This document shows positions 18,593 through 26,965 of a DNA stretch of 64,000 nt, piece after piece. Position 1 is the first letter of the stretch. Every line of letters starts with the position of its first letter. The notes beneath the pieces were generated by a model, which worked only from the letters and a program-made list of their open reading frames with translations, ran no database searches and had not been told where the DNA came from. The position numbers and the translations under genes are program-made. The DNA is taken from positions 3,658,001 through 3,722,000 of the forward strand of contig NZ_HG938353.1 in the NCBI RefSeq assembly GCF_000731315.1. The letters run 5' to 3'. Origin of the DNA: Neorhizobium galegae bv. orientalis str. HAMBI 540. Lineage in GTDB: Bacteria; Pseudomonadota; Alphaproteobacteria; Rhizobiales; Rhizobiaceae.

Positions 18593-19197
18593 TGCAATTC
18601 ACCTTCGCTGGGCAATTCACTTTCGCCGGACAGATTGGCCACAGCGGCAAGCACCTCGTTGACCATCACGTCCTTGCGGACGTTTTCGGACAGCACCGTC
18701 ACATCGGCCTCGGCATAGATCGGATAACGCTGGATCATCAGATTTTCGAGCGTCTGCCTGGGGTTCTCGGTCTTCAGCAACGGCCGGTGGTCGCGTTTGT
18801 TCACCCGTTCCCACAAAACGTCGAGATCTGCCTTCAGCCAGATGGAAATACCGCCGATCTTGATCTGGTGGCGGGTGTTCTCGTTGATGAAGGCGCCGCC
18901 GCCAGTCGAAACCACGCGCGGGCCGCCCCTCAGCAGCCGCTCGATGACCCTGGTTTCCAATGCCCGGAACTCCGTCTCGCCGTAGGCAGCAAAAAGTTCG
19001 CTGATGGTCATGCGGGAAACCTTCTCAATCTCCGCATCCGTATCGATGAAGGGAATCGAAAGGCTCTGCGCCACCAGCCGGCCGATCGCCGATTTGCCCG
19101 CCCCCATCAGCCCGACGAAGATCAGGTTGCGCTTGCCGAGAACGGCGCGCGCCTTTTCGCTGAGGGCGGGTGCGGCGGAGGTTGCGGCTTCTGTCAT
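18589..19197 (-). CDS. aroK: shikimate kinase
   Basis: The 202-residue kinase has the P-loop GLMGAGKS at residues 29-36, the shikimate-binding [10 protein letters not shown] and [13 protein letters not shown] segments, and the STGGGAF loop. It phosphorylates shikimate at O3 with ATP. It leads the aroK-aroB-corC group, with ATGA couplings throughout. The C-terminus ends with a duplicated six-residue unit ([12 protein letters not shown]) that lies outside the conserved fold. The gene is divergent from the small membrane-protein gene at 19345. Confidence 0.96.
   Translation of the reverse strand: MTEAATSAAPALSEKARAVLGKRNLIFVGLMGAGKSAIGRLVAQSLSIPFIDTDAEIEKVSRMTISELFAAYGETEFRALETRVIERLLRGGPRVVSTGGGAFINENTRHQIKIGGISIWLKADLDVLWERVNKRDHRPLLKTENPRQTLENLMIQRYPIYAEADVTVLSENVRKDVMVNEVLAAVANLSGESELPSEGELQ
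18594..18629. repeat. 18-base tandem duplication at the aroK 3' end
   Basis: GCAATTCACCTTCGCTGG (18594-18611) is followed at once by GCAATTCACTTTCGCCGG (18612-18629), two mismatches in 18 bases. It is in frame and duplicates six residues at the AroK C-terminus, five codons from the aroB start. Confidence 0.8.
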
Positions 19198-19344
19198 CGT
19201 TAGGTCCGTTTCGAGAAAACGGTATCGACAAATGCATCGGCAGCGTCAAGCCGTCGCAACCCTCAAAGAATGCGGGGGATTGTTTGTTCTTGCCGATATG
19301 TAAACCTTTATCGATATATTGCGACGCAACCCCAGGAGTCGTGA

Positions 19345-19503
19345 ATGCCCACCCTTTTCCGTTTCCTTTTCGTGCTGGCGGCGATCGCAGGCATCGTTTA
19401 TGGAAGCATGGTGGCTCTCGTCATGCTGGTGGATCCGCACGAGCGCGATGTGACGGTGCGCATTCCTTCCGAGAGGTTGAACCCGGCAGCGCCGAAACAA
19501 TAA
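19345..19503 (+). CDS. small membrane protein, 52 residues, upstream of xerD
   Basis: A 53-codon frame starts at ATG 19345 with a near-perfect ribosome site, AGGAG at 19334-19338, six bases upstream, and ends TAA at 19501-19503. The product begins [20 protein letters not shown], continues as one hydrophobic helix (about residues 5-30), and ends in a short charged tail ([18 protein letters not shown]). It resembles small single-span proteins found before xerD in other rhizobia. xerD starts 11 bases after its stop, so the two are probably cotranscribed. Function unknown. Confidence 0.75.
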   Translation: MPTLFRFLFVLAAIAGIVYGSMVALVMLVDPHERDVTVRIPSERLNPAAPKQ

Positions 19504-19514
19504 CGGCAGGGAAC

Positions 19515-20459
19515 ATGGCCGATCTTTCCCGAGCTCATATCGAAGCCTTTCTCGAAATGATGAGCGCCGAGCGGGGAGCCGCCGGCAACACGCTCACCTC
19601 TTACGAACGCGATCTCGAAGATCTGCAGTCCTTCCTCGTTGCCAGCAACACCTCGGCCCTGACGGCTGAAAGCGCCAGCCTCTCCGCCTATCTCGCCCAT
19701 CTCGGCGCCCAAGGTTTTGCCGCTTCGTCCCAGGCAAGAAAACTGTCGGCGATGCGGCAGTTCTACAAATTCCTCTATGCCGAGGGCCTGCGCGGCGATG
19801 ACCCGACCGCGATCCTCGACGCGCCGAAAAAAGGCCGTTCGCTGCCGAAGATCATGAGCGAGGACGAGGTGACGCGCCTGCTGGACCTCGCCGCCAAGGA
19901 AGCCGGCGAACCCGGGCCGGACCAGCTCGGGCGTCTCAGAATGCTGGCGCTGCTCGAATTGCTCTACGCGACCGGCATGCGCGTCAGCGAACTGGTATCG
20001 CTGCCGATCAAGGTTCTCGACCAGGAGGGCCGTTTCCTGATCATCCGCGGCAAGGGCAACAAGGAGCGTCTCGTGCCGCTTTCCCGTTCGGCGATCGCGG
20101 CCGTCGCATCCTATGGCGAGGTCCGGCGGCTGGCACTCGCAAAGACCGGCGACAGCCCGTGGCTGTTTCCTTCGACCGGCAAGGGGGGCTACCTGCCGAG
20201 GCAGGTGTTTGCCCGCGACCTCAAGGGTCTGGCGGCGCGCGCCGGACTTAGAGCCGCCGCAATCTCTCCCCATGTGATGCGCCATGCCTTCGCAAGCCAC
20301 CTCCTCCAGAATGGGGCAGACCTTCGAGTTGTGCAGGAACTGCTCGGCCATTCCGACATTTCCACCACCCAAATCTATACGCATGTACTGGAAGAAAGGC
20401 TGCGAGAGCTGGTTCAAACACACCACCCTCTTGCAAAACAGGCCAAAAACCGGGATTAG
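19515..20459 (+). CDS. xerD: site-specific tyrosine recombinase XerD
   Basis: The 314-residue protein has the N-terminal SAM-like core-binding domain (to about residue 105) and the tyrosine recombinase domain with Arg156 (TGMRVSEL), Lys180 (RGKGNKE), His253 and Arg256 (HVMRHAFA), His279 (LGHSDIS) and the nucleophile Tyr288 (QIYTH). It is the chromosomal XerD that resolves dimers at dif with XerC, not a phage integrase, as shown by its core-gene neighbourhood (aroK, accA). The ATG at 19515 follows GGCAGGGA. Confidence 0.95.
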   Translation: MADLSRAHIEAFLEMMSAERGAAGNTLTSYERDLEDLQSFLVASNTSALTAESASLSAYLAHLGAQGFAASSQARKLSAMRQFYKFLYAEGLRGDDPTAILDAPKKGRSLPKIMSEDEVTRLLDLAAKEAGEPGPDQLGRLRMLALLELLYATGMRVSELVSLPIKVLDQEGRFLIIRGKGNKERLVPLSRSAIAAVASYGEVRRLALAKTGDSPWLFPSTGKGGYLPRQVFARDLKGLAARAGLRAAAISPHVMRHAFASHLLQNGADLRVVQELLGHSDISTTQIYTHVLEERLRELVQTHHPLAKQAKNRD

Positions 20460-20522
20460 AGGCCCCAAACACAAAATGGGAACTCCGTGTTCCTGAGATA
20501 AAACAACCGGAAACCGGCTCTC

Positions 20523-21476
20523 ATGCAGACTTATCTCGATTTCGAAAAGCCAATCTCGGACCTCGAAGGCAAGATTCACGAGCTCAAAAAGCTCGCCTCC
20601 GAGGACGAAAGCATCGATACGTCCGAGGAAATCGGCAGGCTGGAGACCCGGGTCAGGGAAGCCACAAGGGAAATCTATTCCAAGCTTGGCGCCTGGGAGA
20701 AAACGCAGGTCGCGCGCCATCCGCAGCGACCGCATTTCCTCGATTACTCCGCCTACTTGTTCACCGATTTCACGCCGCTCGCCGGCGACCGCAATTTCGG
20801 CGAAGACGCCGCCATCCAGGCCGGCCTTGCCCGCTTCAACGGCATGCCCGTCGCGGTCATCGGCCAGGAAAAGGGCCATGACACCAAGACGCGTCTCAAG
20901 CACAATTTCGGCAGCGCACGTCCGGAAGGCTATCGCAAGGCAATCCGCGTCATGGAAATGGCTGATCGTTTCCACCTGCCGGTCATCACCCTCATCGACA
21001 CTGCAGGCGCCTATCCCGGCGTCGGCGCCGAGGAACGCGGCCAGGCAGAGGCCATCGCGCGCTCGACGGAAATGTGCCTGGGCCTGAAAGTGCCGATGGT
21101 TTCGGTCGTGATCGGCGAAGGCGGCTCCGGCGGCGCCATCGCGATCGCCACCGGCAACCGCGTCTACATGCTCGAACATTCGATCTATTCGGTCATCTCC
21201 CCGGAAGGCGCGGCATCGATCCTCTGGCGCGATTCGACCCGCGCCCGCGAGGCTGCGACCAATATGAAGATCACCGCCGAAGACCTGAAGGGTCTCGGCA
21301 TCATCGACGACATCATCCCGGAGCCGGTCGGCGGGGCGCATCGCGAGCCCGAGGCCGTCATCACCGCGACGGGCAAGGTCATCGCTTCGGCACTGGAAGA
21401 TCTCGGCAGGCTCTCGGGCGAGGAAGTGCGGGCTGCACGCCGGCAGAAATTCCTCGATATCGGCCGTAATCTGTGA
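20523..21476 (+). CDS. accA: acetyl-CoA carboxylase carboxyltransferase subunit alpha
   Basis: The 317-residue protein has the AccA order: an N-terminal helical segment with [18 protein letters not shown], then the crotonase-type carboxyltransferase core with [33 protein letters not shown] and [14 protein letters not shown]. With AccD it transfers the carboxyl group from biotin to acetyl-CoA, the first step of fatty acid synthesis. It lies 63 bases after xerD and is probably transcribed with it. Confidence 0.97.
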   Translation: MQTYLDFEKPISDLEGKIHELKKLASEDESIDTSEEIGRLETRVREATREIYSKLGAWEKTQVARHPQRPHFLDYSAYLFTDFTPLAGDRNFGEDAAIQAGLARFNGMPVAVIGQEKGHDTKTRLKHNFGSARPEGYRKAIRVMEMADRFHLPVITLIDTAGAYPGVGAEERGQAEAIARSTEMCLGLKVPMVSVVIGEGGSGGAIAIATGNRVYMLEHSIYSVISPEGAASILWRDSTRAREAATNMKITAEDLKGLGIIDDIIPEPVGGAHREPEAVITATGKVIASALEDLGRLSGEEVRAARRQKFLDIGRNL

Positions 21477-21501
21477 TCTCCGGCTGTCCGCCGCTCAAAT
21501 A

Positions 21502-21597
21502 GCCAAATTTGGCCATATTGCTGATAACATTGGGTGCCGGGCGGTTTTACTGGACAGGCCGGCGCAAGCGGTTAAGAATATGTAAAGATTACCGCTT
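21502..21597. promoter_or_regulatory. intergenic palindrome and inverted repeat before the L,D-transpeptidase gene
   Basis: The 12-base palindrome GCCAAATTTGGC lies at 21502-21513. Further on, AAGCGGT (21566-21572) and ACCGCTT (21591-21597) form an inverted repeat with an 18-base AT-rich spacer that contains a TTAA at 21572-21575. These sit in the 181-base gap after accA and are candidate operator or promoter elements. Confidence 0.4.
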
Positions 21598-21657
21598 TAT
21601 TCCTAGAAGTCCTGTACCGAATTCGTTCGTCGTTCCAAGTCTATGTGGTCCGTCTCG

Positions 21658-22959
21658 ATGCGCCTGAAACACATCGCTTTCACTCTCCTCGTGGCAACAG
21701 CCCTGACGGGCTGCAACGATACGCTCGATTCCGCGAGCGTCGACCTGAAGAGCGTCAAGAACAAGGTCGAGCAGCCCCTGCCTTCAAGCATTCTCGCCGA
21801 GATGCAGAAGAAGGACATGCCGCGCAATTCGCCGATCATGATCCGCATCCTCAAGGAAGAGGGCAAGCTGGAGGTCTGGAAGGCGAGAGCCGACAACCGC
21901 TTCGAGGTGATCAAGAGCTACGACATCTGCGCCTGGTCCGGGAAGCTCGGCCCCAAGGTCAAGGAAGGCGACCGTCAGGCTCCGGAAGGTTTCTATAATC
22001 TGACGCCGGCACACCTGAACCCGAATTCCAAATATTACCTCGCCATCAATACCGGCTTCCCGAACCGCTACGATGCCGCCAACGGCCGCAGCGGATCGAA
22101 CCTGATGATCCACGGCGCCTGTTCGTCCTCCGGCTGCTATTCGATGACCGACGAACAGGTCCTGGAAATTTACGCCTTCGCCCGCGACGCCTTCAAGGGT
22201 GGACAGACCTCCGTGCAGCTCCAGGCTCTTCCCTTCCGGATGACGGCAGAGAACATGGCGCGCCACCGCGACAGCCAGAATTTCGACTTCTGGAAAATGC
22301 TGAAGACCGGCTACGATCATTTCGAGGTCACCAAGCGTCCGCCGGAAGTCAACGTCTGCGAAAAGAAGTATGTCTTCAACCAGCAGGCGGATAGCAACGG
22401 CACCTTCGCTCCCGCCGCAGCCTGCCCGCCCATGTCCACTCCGCCGGCCCTCTCGGCTGCGCTCACCTCCTACGAAAAGACCTATCAGGTGACTTATGTG
22501 AAGGCGCTGGAGAAGTTCGACGGCAAGGTCTGGTACGAGCCGACCGAAGCCGAGCGCAAGGCAGTCGTCGCCGACAAGCGCAAGGGCCGTGATATCGCCT
22601 ATGCGCCGACCGGAACCTCTCTCGAAGCCGGCAAGCTGCTGAGCCAGTCGGAATTCCAGCAGATGATGGAAAAGCGGATGGCCTCCCAGAACAAGCCGGC
22701 CAATACCGTGCTTGCCTCCGCCTCGCCCGTCACCTTCCGTGCCGGTTCCGCCGCCGACCGCATGAAGCAGGACCGCCTGCCGGCAGCCGCAACCGCCGCT
22801 CCCGTCGCACAGAGCACCGGTACGGTCCCGACCATCGCCACGGCCCAGGGCACGACCACCGCGGTTCCGATCCCGGCGCAGAACCCGCTCGCCTATGCGG
22901 CCCCGCCGGTCACGGAAGAAAAGAAGAAGCCGTTCTGGAAGTTCTGGAGCCAGGAATGA
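21658..22959 (+). CDS. murein L,D-transpeptidase (YafK-type) lipoprotein
   Basis: The protein, 433 residues, opens with a lipobox (LLVATALTGC, lipidated Cys about residue 19) and has a YkuD/YafK-like catalytic motif, IHGACSSSGCYSM, with His152 and catalytic Cys160. Such enzymes make or cleave meso-DAP crosslinks in peptidoglycan or to outer-membrane proteins. The C-terminal third is Ala/Pro/Thr-rich and ends with KKKPFWKFWSQE. An in-frame ATG at 21643 is an alternative start; neither has a strong ribosome site. The gene overlaps the tusA start in an ATGA. Catalytic activity is not tested here. Confidence 0.82.
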   Translation: MRLKHIAFTLLVATALTGCNDTLDSASVDLKSVKNKVEQPLPSSILAEMQKKDMPRNSPIMIRILKEEGKLEVWKARADNRFEVIKSYDICAWSGKLGPKVKEGDRQAPEGFYNLTPAHLNPNSKYYLAINTGFPNRYDAANGRSGSNLMIHGACSSSGCYSMTDEQVLEIYAFARDAFKGGQTSVQLQALPFRMTAENMARHRDSQNFDFWKMLKTGYDHFEVTKRPPEVNVCEKKYVFNQQADSNGTFAPAAACPPMSTPPALSAALTSYEKTYQVTYVKALEKFDGKVWYEPTEAERKAVVADKRKGRDIAYAPTGTSLEAGKLLSQSEFQQMMEKRMASQNKPANTVLASASPVTFRAGSAADRMKQDRLPAAATAAPVAQSTGTVPTIATAQGTTTAVPIPAQNPLAYAAPPVTEEKKKPFWKFWSQE

Positions 22960-23189
22960 CCTCGCGGACCGCAGGCCTCTACGATCTGAGAGGCCTGAAG
23001 TGTCCCCTGCCCGTCCTGAAGACGCGCCGTCGGCTGAAAGGCATGCCAAGCGGCACAGAGCTTACGATCGAAACCACCGATCCCCTGGCCGGCATCGACA
23101 TCCCGCATTTCTGCAATCAGGAAGGCCACGAACTGGTCCGCTCGGAAAAGACCGAGACGGGGCACCGGTTTCTGATCCGCAAGGGTTAA
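22956..23189 (+). CDS. TusA-family sulfurtransferase
   Basis: This 77-residue protein has the TusA signature LRGLKCPLPVLKTRR, with the sulfur-carrier Cys in a CPxP motif (about residues 15-18). Family members relay persulfide sulfur in tRNA thiolation, Mo-cofactor or other thiol pathways. It starts within the last codon of the transpeptidase gene (ATGA, 22956-22959). The molybdoenzymes later in the window would need such sulfur, but no direct link is shown. It converges with the CobW gene, six bases apart. Confidence 0.88.
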   Translation: MTSRTAGLYDLRGLKCPLPVLKTRRRLKGMPSGTELTIETTDPLAGIDIPHFCNQEGHELVRSEKTETGHRFLIRKG

Positions 23190-23195
23190 GCGGGC

Positions 23196-24371
23196 CTACA
23201 TTCGAAGGCCGGGGACGGCGAGCGGATTGTCTTCCAGCGCCGCACGGTCCGGCCGGTCGACGCGGGGCTGGCCGGTGAATGCGGCAAAAAGATCCGAGAC
23301 GAAAGCTTCTTCCAACCCTTGAGTAATCAGCACCATGCGGGTGCGCCGGTCGGAGCCGTCAGGCCATTTCGGCAGGCGCTGCGGCGGATGGAAGACGCTC
23401 TGCACCCCATGCAGCACCAACGGCCGATCCGGGTTGTCGGAGAGCGCCACGATCGCCTTCATCCTAAGCAGCTTCTCGCCGTGGGCCGAGCGCAGCAGGT
23501 CGATGAACATCTCGATCGCCATCGGATCGATCGGCTTGTCGTGGATGATCGAGAAGGAGCGGATGTCGTCGCCGTGACGGTTCACGTCGTGATGATGGTG
23601 GTGGTGCCCATCCCCGTGGTGCTCATGGCTATGGTGATGATCATCGTGGTGGTTATGACCATGATTGTGATGATGATGCTCTTCGGCATCGTTCGCCATC
23701 TCGTCGTGCAGCCAGCGATCCACGTCGGCGATCTTCGTCGCCGGGTCGTAGAGGCCGTTCACCAGAACGGCAGCCGTGCCGGCCTCCTCGCTGTCACCAT
23801 CGACGATCAGCGCCCGCGGGTTGAGCGCGGCGAGCCGGCTTTTCAGCGCCGCCAACTGAGAAGCGTCCGCCATTGACTGTTTGGAGATGATCAGCCGGTC
23901 GGCCACCGCCACCTGCTTCACCGCTTCCTGATGACGGTCGAGCGTGGAGACACCGTTCACCGCATCGATCACGGTGATGACGCCGTCGAGCTCGAAATTC
24001 TGCGCGATGACCGGGTTACCCATCACCGACTGCATGACCGGCGCAGGATCCGCAAGGCCCGTCGTTTCGATGACGATGCGGCGGATCGGCCTCAGACGGC
24101 CGGTCTGGATGCCATCCATGATCGAGGCGAGCGAATCCACCAGCTCACCGCGCACCGTGCAGCAGAGGCAGCCATTGGCAATCTCCAGCAGCGCATCGCC
24201 GGACGCTTCGACCAGGAAATTGTCGATCCCGACCTCGCCGAACTCGTTGATGATCACCGCCGTATCGCTGGTGCCGGGATCCTTCAGGATGCGGTTCAGC
24301 AGGGTCGATTTTCCTGCGCCGAGAAACCCGGTGAGGATGGAGACTGGAATCCGGCTGCGGGCAGAGGACAT
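23196..24371 (-). CDS. CobW-like G3E GTPase with histidine-rich insertion (COG0523)
   Basis: The 391-residue protein has the P-loop GFLGAGKS (residues 15-22), the INEFGEVGID switch, the metal-binding GCLCC (Cys68, Cys70, Cys71), IETTGLADP, and a very His-rich stretch at about 231-267. The last third is the CobW C-terminal domain. These GTPases act as zinc or cobalt chaperones. The base-recognition motif that is usually [NS]KxD reads SKQS here, a notable loss of the Asp. It lies next to dacC-type and TusA genes, not to B12 genes, so a zinc role is more likely than cobalt. Confidence 0.88.
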   Translation of the reverse strand: MSSARSRIPVSILTGFLGAGKSTLLNRILKDPGTSDTAVIINEFGEVGIDNFLVEASGDALLEIANGCLCCTVRGELVDSLASIMDGIQTGRLRPIRRIVIETTGLADPAPVMQSVMGNPVIAQNFELDGVITVIDAVNGVSTLDRHQEAVKQVAVADRLIISKQSMADASQLAALKSRLAALNPRALIVDGDSEEAGTAAVLVNGLYDPATKIADVDRWLHDEMANDAEEHHHHNHGHNHHDDHHHSHEHHGDGHHHHHHDVNRHGDDIRSFSIIHDKPIDPMAIEMFIDLLRSAHGEKLLRMKAIVALSDNPDRPLVLHGVQSVFHPPQRLPKWPDGSDRRTRMVLITQGLEEAFVSDLFAAFTGQPRVDRPDRAALEDNPLAVPGLRM

Positions 24372-24384
24372 GATCTATTCTCGT

Positions 24385-25503
24385 TCAGAATGTCGGACGC
24401 GGCTGCGGGATCGGCACATTGAGGGCATTTGCGGCAACCGCTGCCTTCTTGGCGCCCTTGGGCGGCGGCGGGGGAGCCTCGCCGCCGGAAAGCAAGGTCA
24501 GGGGCGTATAGACCGGCGGCTGTGCCATTTCATGGATATAGGGCGAATGCTGGATGGTGCGGCCCGCATCGTCACGCGTTTCGCTGCGCACCTTTGCGGC
24601 CTTCGGATTGCAGATCTCGGCGCTGACGTCGTTGACCTCAGCCGTATCGCCATAGGCTGCGAGCGCCGGCAGGGCCACGCCCCCGGCCGTCGTTGAGGTC
24701 AGTCCCTGCTGCAGCAGGTTGGCGGTGTCGTCGGCTCGGCCGGCGAGGCTGTCCGAGCCCAGCACCACGGAGATTACAGAACGACCGTCCCGTGTCGCGG
24801 AACCGATCTGGTTGAACCCGGAGGCACAGATGAAGCCGGTCTTCATACCGTCGGCGCCGTCGAACCGGCCGATCAGCGTGTTGAAATTGGGATATTGCTT
24901 GGAGCCGGTATCGATGCCCTCAAGCGAGAAATAGCTCTGGTATTCCGGGAAATCCTGCTTGAGCCTCAGTGTCAGCAGCGCCAGATCGCGGGCGGTCGAG
25001 AACTGGCCCTTGCCCGGCAGGCCGTGCGGATTGATGTACTGGGTCGAACTCATGCCGAGCGCCTTGGCCTGGGCATTCATCATCGCCACGAACTGCTCCT
25101 GCGTGCCCCCGACGGCCTCAGCCACCGCAACGGCCATGTCATTCGCCGACTTGACGAGCATCATCTTCAGCGCGTTGTCCATCGTCATCGTCGTGCCGGG
25201 CGTGAAATACATCTTGCTCGCCGGCTGGTCGGTCGCCCACTTGCTCATCACGACAGGCGTCTCGAGCGAGAGCTTGCCGCTCTTCAGTGCCTTGAAGGCA
25301 ACGTAGGCGGTCATCAACTTGGTCAGCGACGCCGGATACCATTTCAGGAAGGCGTCCTCATGGGCGATCACCTTGCCGGTCTTCGCATCGACAACGATCT
25401 TCGGATTGGCGGCAGCGCTGCCCGCGGATACGAAAAGCCCAATGGCCGTCACGGCAGAAATCAACCGGGTGGCAGACACGGATCGGAGGCTTGAAGTCGA
25501 CAA
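24385..25503 (-). CDS. D-alanyl-D-alanine carboxypeptidase (penicillin-binding protein, DacC/DacF type)
   Basis: The 372-residue exported enzyme has an N-terminal signal peptide (to about residue 31) and the S11 peptidase motifs: SLTK (Ser59-Lys62), SAN (Ser119-Asn121), and KTG (Lys221-Gly223). It trims the terminal D-Ala of peptidoglycan stem peptides. The C-terminal tail is Pro/Ala-rich and ends in IPQPRPTF, without an obvious amphipathic anchor helix. It is divergent from the M20 amidohydrolase across a 158-base control region and precedes the CobW gene by 13 bases. Confidence 0.92.
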   Translation of the reverse strand: MSTSSLRSVSATRLISAVTAIGLFVSAGSAAANPKIVVDAKTGKVIAHEDAFLKWYPASLTKLMTAYVAFKALKSGKLSLETPVVMSKWATDQPASKMYFTPGTTMTMDNALKMMLVKSANDMAVAVAEAVGGTQEQFVAMMNAQAKALGMSSTQYINPHGLPGKGQFSTARDLALLTLRLKQDFPEYQSYFSLEGIDTGSKQYPNFNTLIGRFDGADGMKTGFICASGFNQIGSATRDGRSVISVVLGSDSLAGRADDTANLLQQGLTSTTAGGVALPALAAYGDTAEVNDVSAEICNPKAAKVRSETRDDAGRTIQHSPYIHEMAQPPVYTPLTLLSGGEAPPPPPKGAKKAAVAANALNVPIPQPRPTF

Positions 25504-25577
25504 GGGTTTCCCTCGTTGTTACGGCTTTAACGAGTGTGGCGCATATGCGGCGTATGTGGCCAAGCAATGGCAAAGAA

Positions 25578-25594
25578 GATTGATTACGTCAATC
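25578..25594. promoter_or_regulatory. perfect inverted repeat GATTGA-N5-TCAATC
   Basis: GATTGA-TTACG-TCAATC lies in the divergent region between the carboxypeptidase and M20 genes, 68 bases before the M20 start. It is a candidate operator. The half-site spacing is five, so it does not match the FNR/FixK box. Confidence 0.45.
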
Positions 25595-25661
25595 ATGACA
25601 GGCACACTCCGGCCGGGAGGACTTGTCATAACCGCGTGACCAGCCAGCAACAGGGAACATT

Positions 25662-26825
25662 ATGCCGATTTTGAACCGAGCCGCCGAACTTCAGGGCGAA
25701 GTCAGCGAGTGGCGACGATATCTTCATGAAAATCCTGAGATTCTTTACGAGGTCGAGAACACCGCCGCCTTCGTGGAACAGAAGCTGAAGGAATTCGGCG
25801 TCGACGAAGTGGTGCCCGGCATCGGCCGCACCGGCGTCGTCGGCATCATTCGCGGCAAAGGCCCGGGCGGCCGTACGATCGGGCTCCGCGCCGACATGGA
25901 CGCGCTGCCGCTCACCGAAATCACCGGCAAACCCTGGGCTTCGAAGGTCCCCGGCAAGATGCACGCCTGCGGCCATGACGGCCACACGTCCATGCTCCTG
26001 GGTGCGGCGAAATACCTCGCGGAAACCCGCAATTTCAACGGCACGGTCGCCCTGATCTTCCAGCCCGCCGAAGAGGGTGGCGCCGGTGCGCTGGCGATGG
26101 TCGACGACGGCATGATGGAGCGTTTCGGCATCGAGGAAGTCTACGGCATGCACAACATGCCCGGCATTCCGCTCGGCCAGTTCGCCATCCGCAAGGGCGG
26201 CATCATGGCAGCACCCGATCGCTTCACCATCACCATCAAGGGCCGAGGCGGCCATGCCGCCCAGCCGCACAAGACCATCGACCCGATCTTTATCGGCTCG
26301 CAGCTGGTCGGTAGCTTGCAGGCGATCGCCGCCCGCAATGCCGACCCGGTCCACTCGATCGTCATCTCGGTGACCCGCTTCGACGCCGGCACGGCCTATA
26401 ACATCATTCCCGACCAGGCGACGCTGTGGGGCACGGTCCGGACGCTCAGCGAGGAAACCCGCGATCTTGCGGAAAACCGCATCCGCCAGATCGTCGAGGG
26501 CATCGTCAGTGCTCATGGCGCCTCGTCGGAGATCGATTATTACCGCCAATGCCCGGTTACCTTCAATCATGACCTCGAAACGGAGCATGCGATCGGCGTC
26601 GCGACGGAAGTGGTCGGCGCCTCCAACGTCGACACCAATGTCGAGCCGACCATGGCCGGCGAGGATTTCGCCTTCATGCTGAAACGCCGCCCCGGCGCCT
26701 TCATCTTCATCGGCAACGGCGACACAGCAGCACTGCACAACCCGCATTACGATTTCGACGACGAGGCGATTTCCTATGGTATTTCCTACTGGGTTCGGCT
26801 CGCCGAACAGCGGTTGACGGAATGA
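25662..26825 (+). CDS. M20 family amidohydrolase (hippurate-hydrolase type)
   Basis: The 387-residue metallopeptidase has the M20D order: LRADMDALPLTE with the first metal ligand, KMHACGHDGHTSMLLGAA with Cys/His ligands, FQPAEEGGAGA with the general base Glu, the dimerisation domain with IKGRGGHAAQPHKTIDP, and GEDFAFML near the end. Such enzymes hydrolyse N-acyl amino acids, hippurate or indole-acetyl conjugates. Substrate is unknown. It lies just upstream of the tRNA-Arg gene, with no shared function evident. Confidence 0.88.
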   Translation: MPILNRAAELQGEVSEWRRYLHENPEILYEVENTAAFVEQKLKEFGVDEVVPGIGRTGVVGIIRGKGPGGRTIGLRADMDALPLTEITGKPWASKVPGKMHACGHDGHTSMLLGAAKYLAETRNFNGTVALIFQPAEEGGAGALAMVDDGMMERFGIEEVYGMHNMPGIPLGQFAIRKGGIMAAPDRFTITIKGRGGHAAQPHKTIDPIFIGSQLVGSLQAIAARNADPVHSIVISVTRFDAGTAYNIIPDQATLWGTVRTLSEETRDLAENRIRQIVEGIVSAHGASSEIDYYRQCPVTFNHDLETEHAIGVATEVVGASNVDTNVEPTMAGEDFAFMLKRRPGAFIFIGNGDTAALHNPHYDFDDEAISYGISYWVRLAEQRLTE

Positions 26826-26880
26826 GGGCGAGGAAAAGGCTTGGCTAAACGCCTCGCCTTTTGTATGGAATTCCTCATGT

Positions 26881-26957
26881 GGTCCCATAGCTCAGCAGGA
26901 TAGAGCGCAGGATTCCTAATCCTGAGGCCGATGGTTCGAATCCATCTGGGATCACCA
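26881..26957 (+). tRNA. tRNA-Arg (anticodon CCU)
   Basis: A full cloverleaf folds: acceptor GGTCCCA pairs with TGGGATC (one G-U), D arm GCTC/GAGC, anticodon stem CAGGA/TCCTG with loop TTCCTAA (anticodon CCT), a five-base variable region, and T arm GATGG-TTCGAAT-CCATC. The 3' CCA is encoded. It reads the rare AGG codon. No integrase or att-like duplication lies next to it. Confidence 0.95.
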
Positions 26958-26965
26958 CCTCTCGT

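Noticed and set aside
19515..20459. A phage or island integrase.
   Set aside because: It has chromosomal XerD features and sits among core genes, with no att sites or cargo.
19398..21341. A 647-codon minus-strand frame opposite xerD and accA.
   Set aside because: Both plus-strand genes are unmistakable, and the antisense product has no recognisable domain.
25578..25594. An FNR/FixK box between dac and the amidohydrolase gene.
   Set aside because: The half sites are TTGA and TCAA but the spacer is five bases, not the N4 plus flanking T/A pattern of the true box.
26881..26957. tRNA-Arg as an island insertion site.
   Set aside because: No integrase, repeat of the tRNA 3' end, or foreign cargo is seen on either side.
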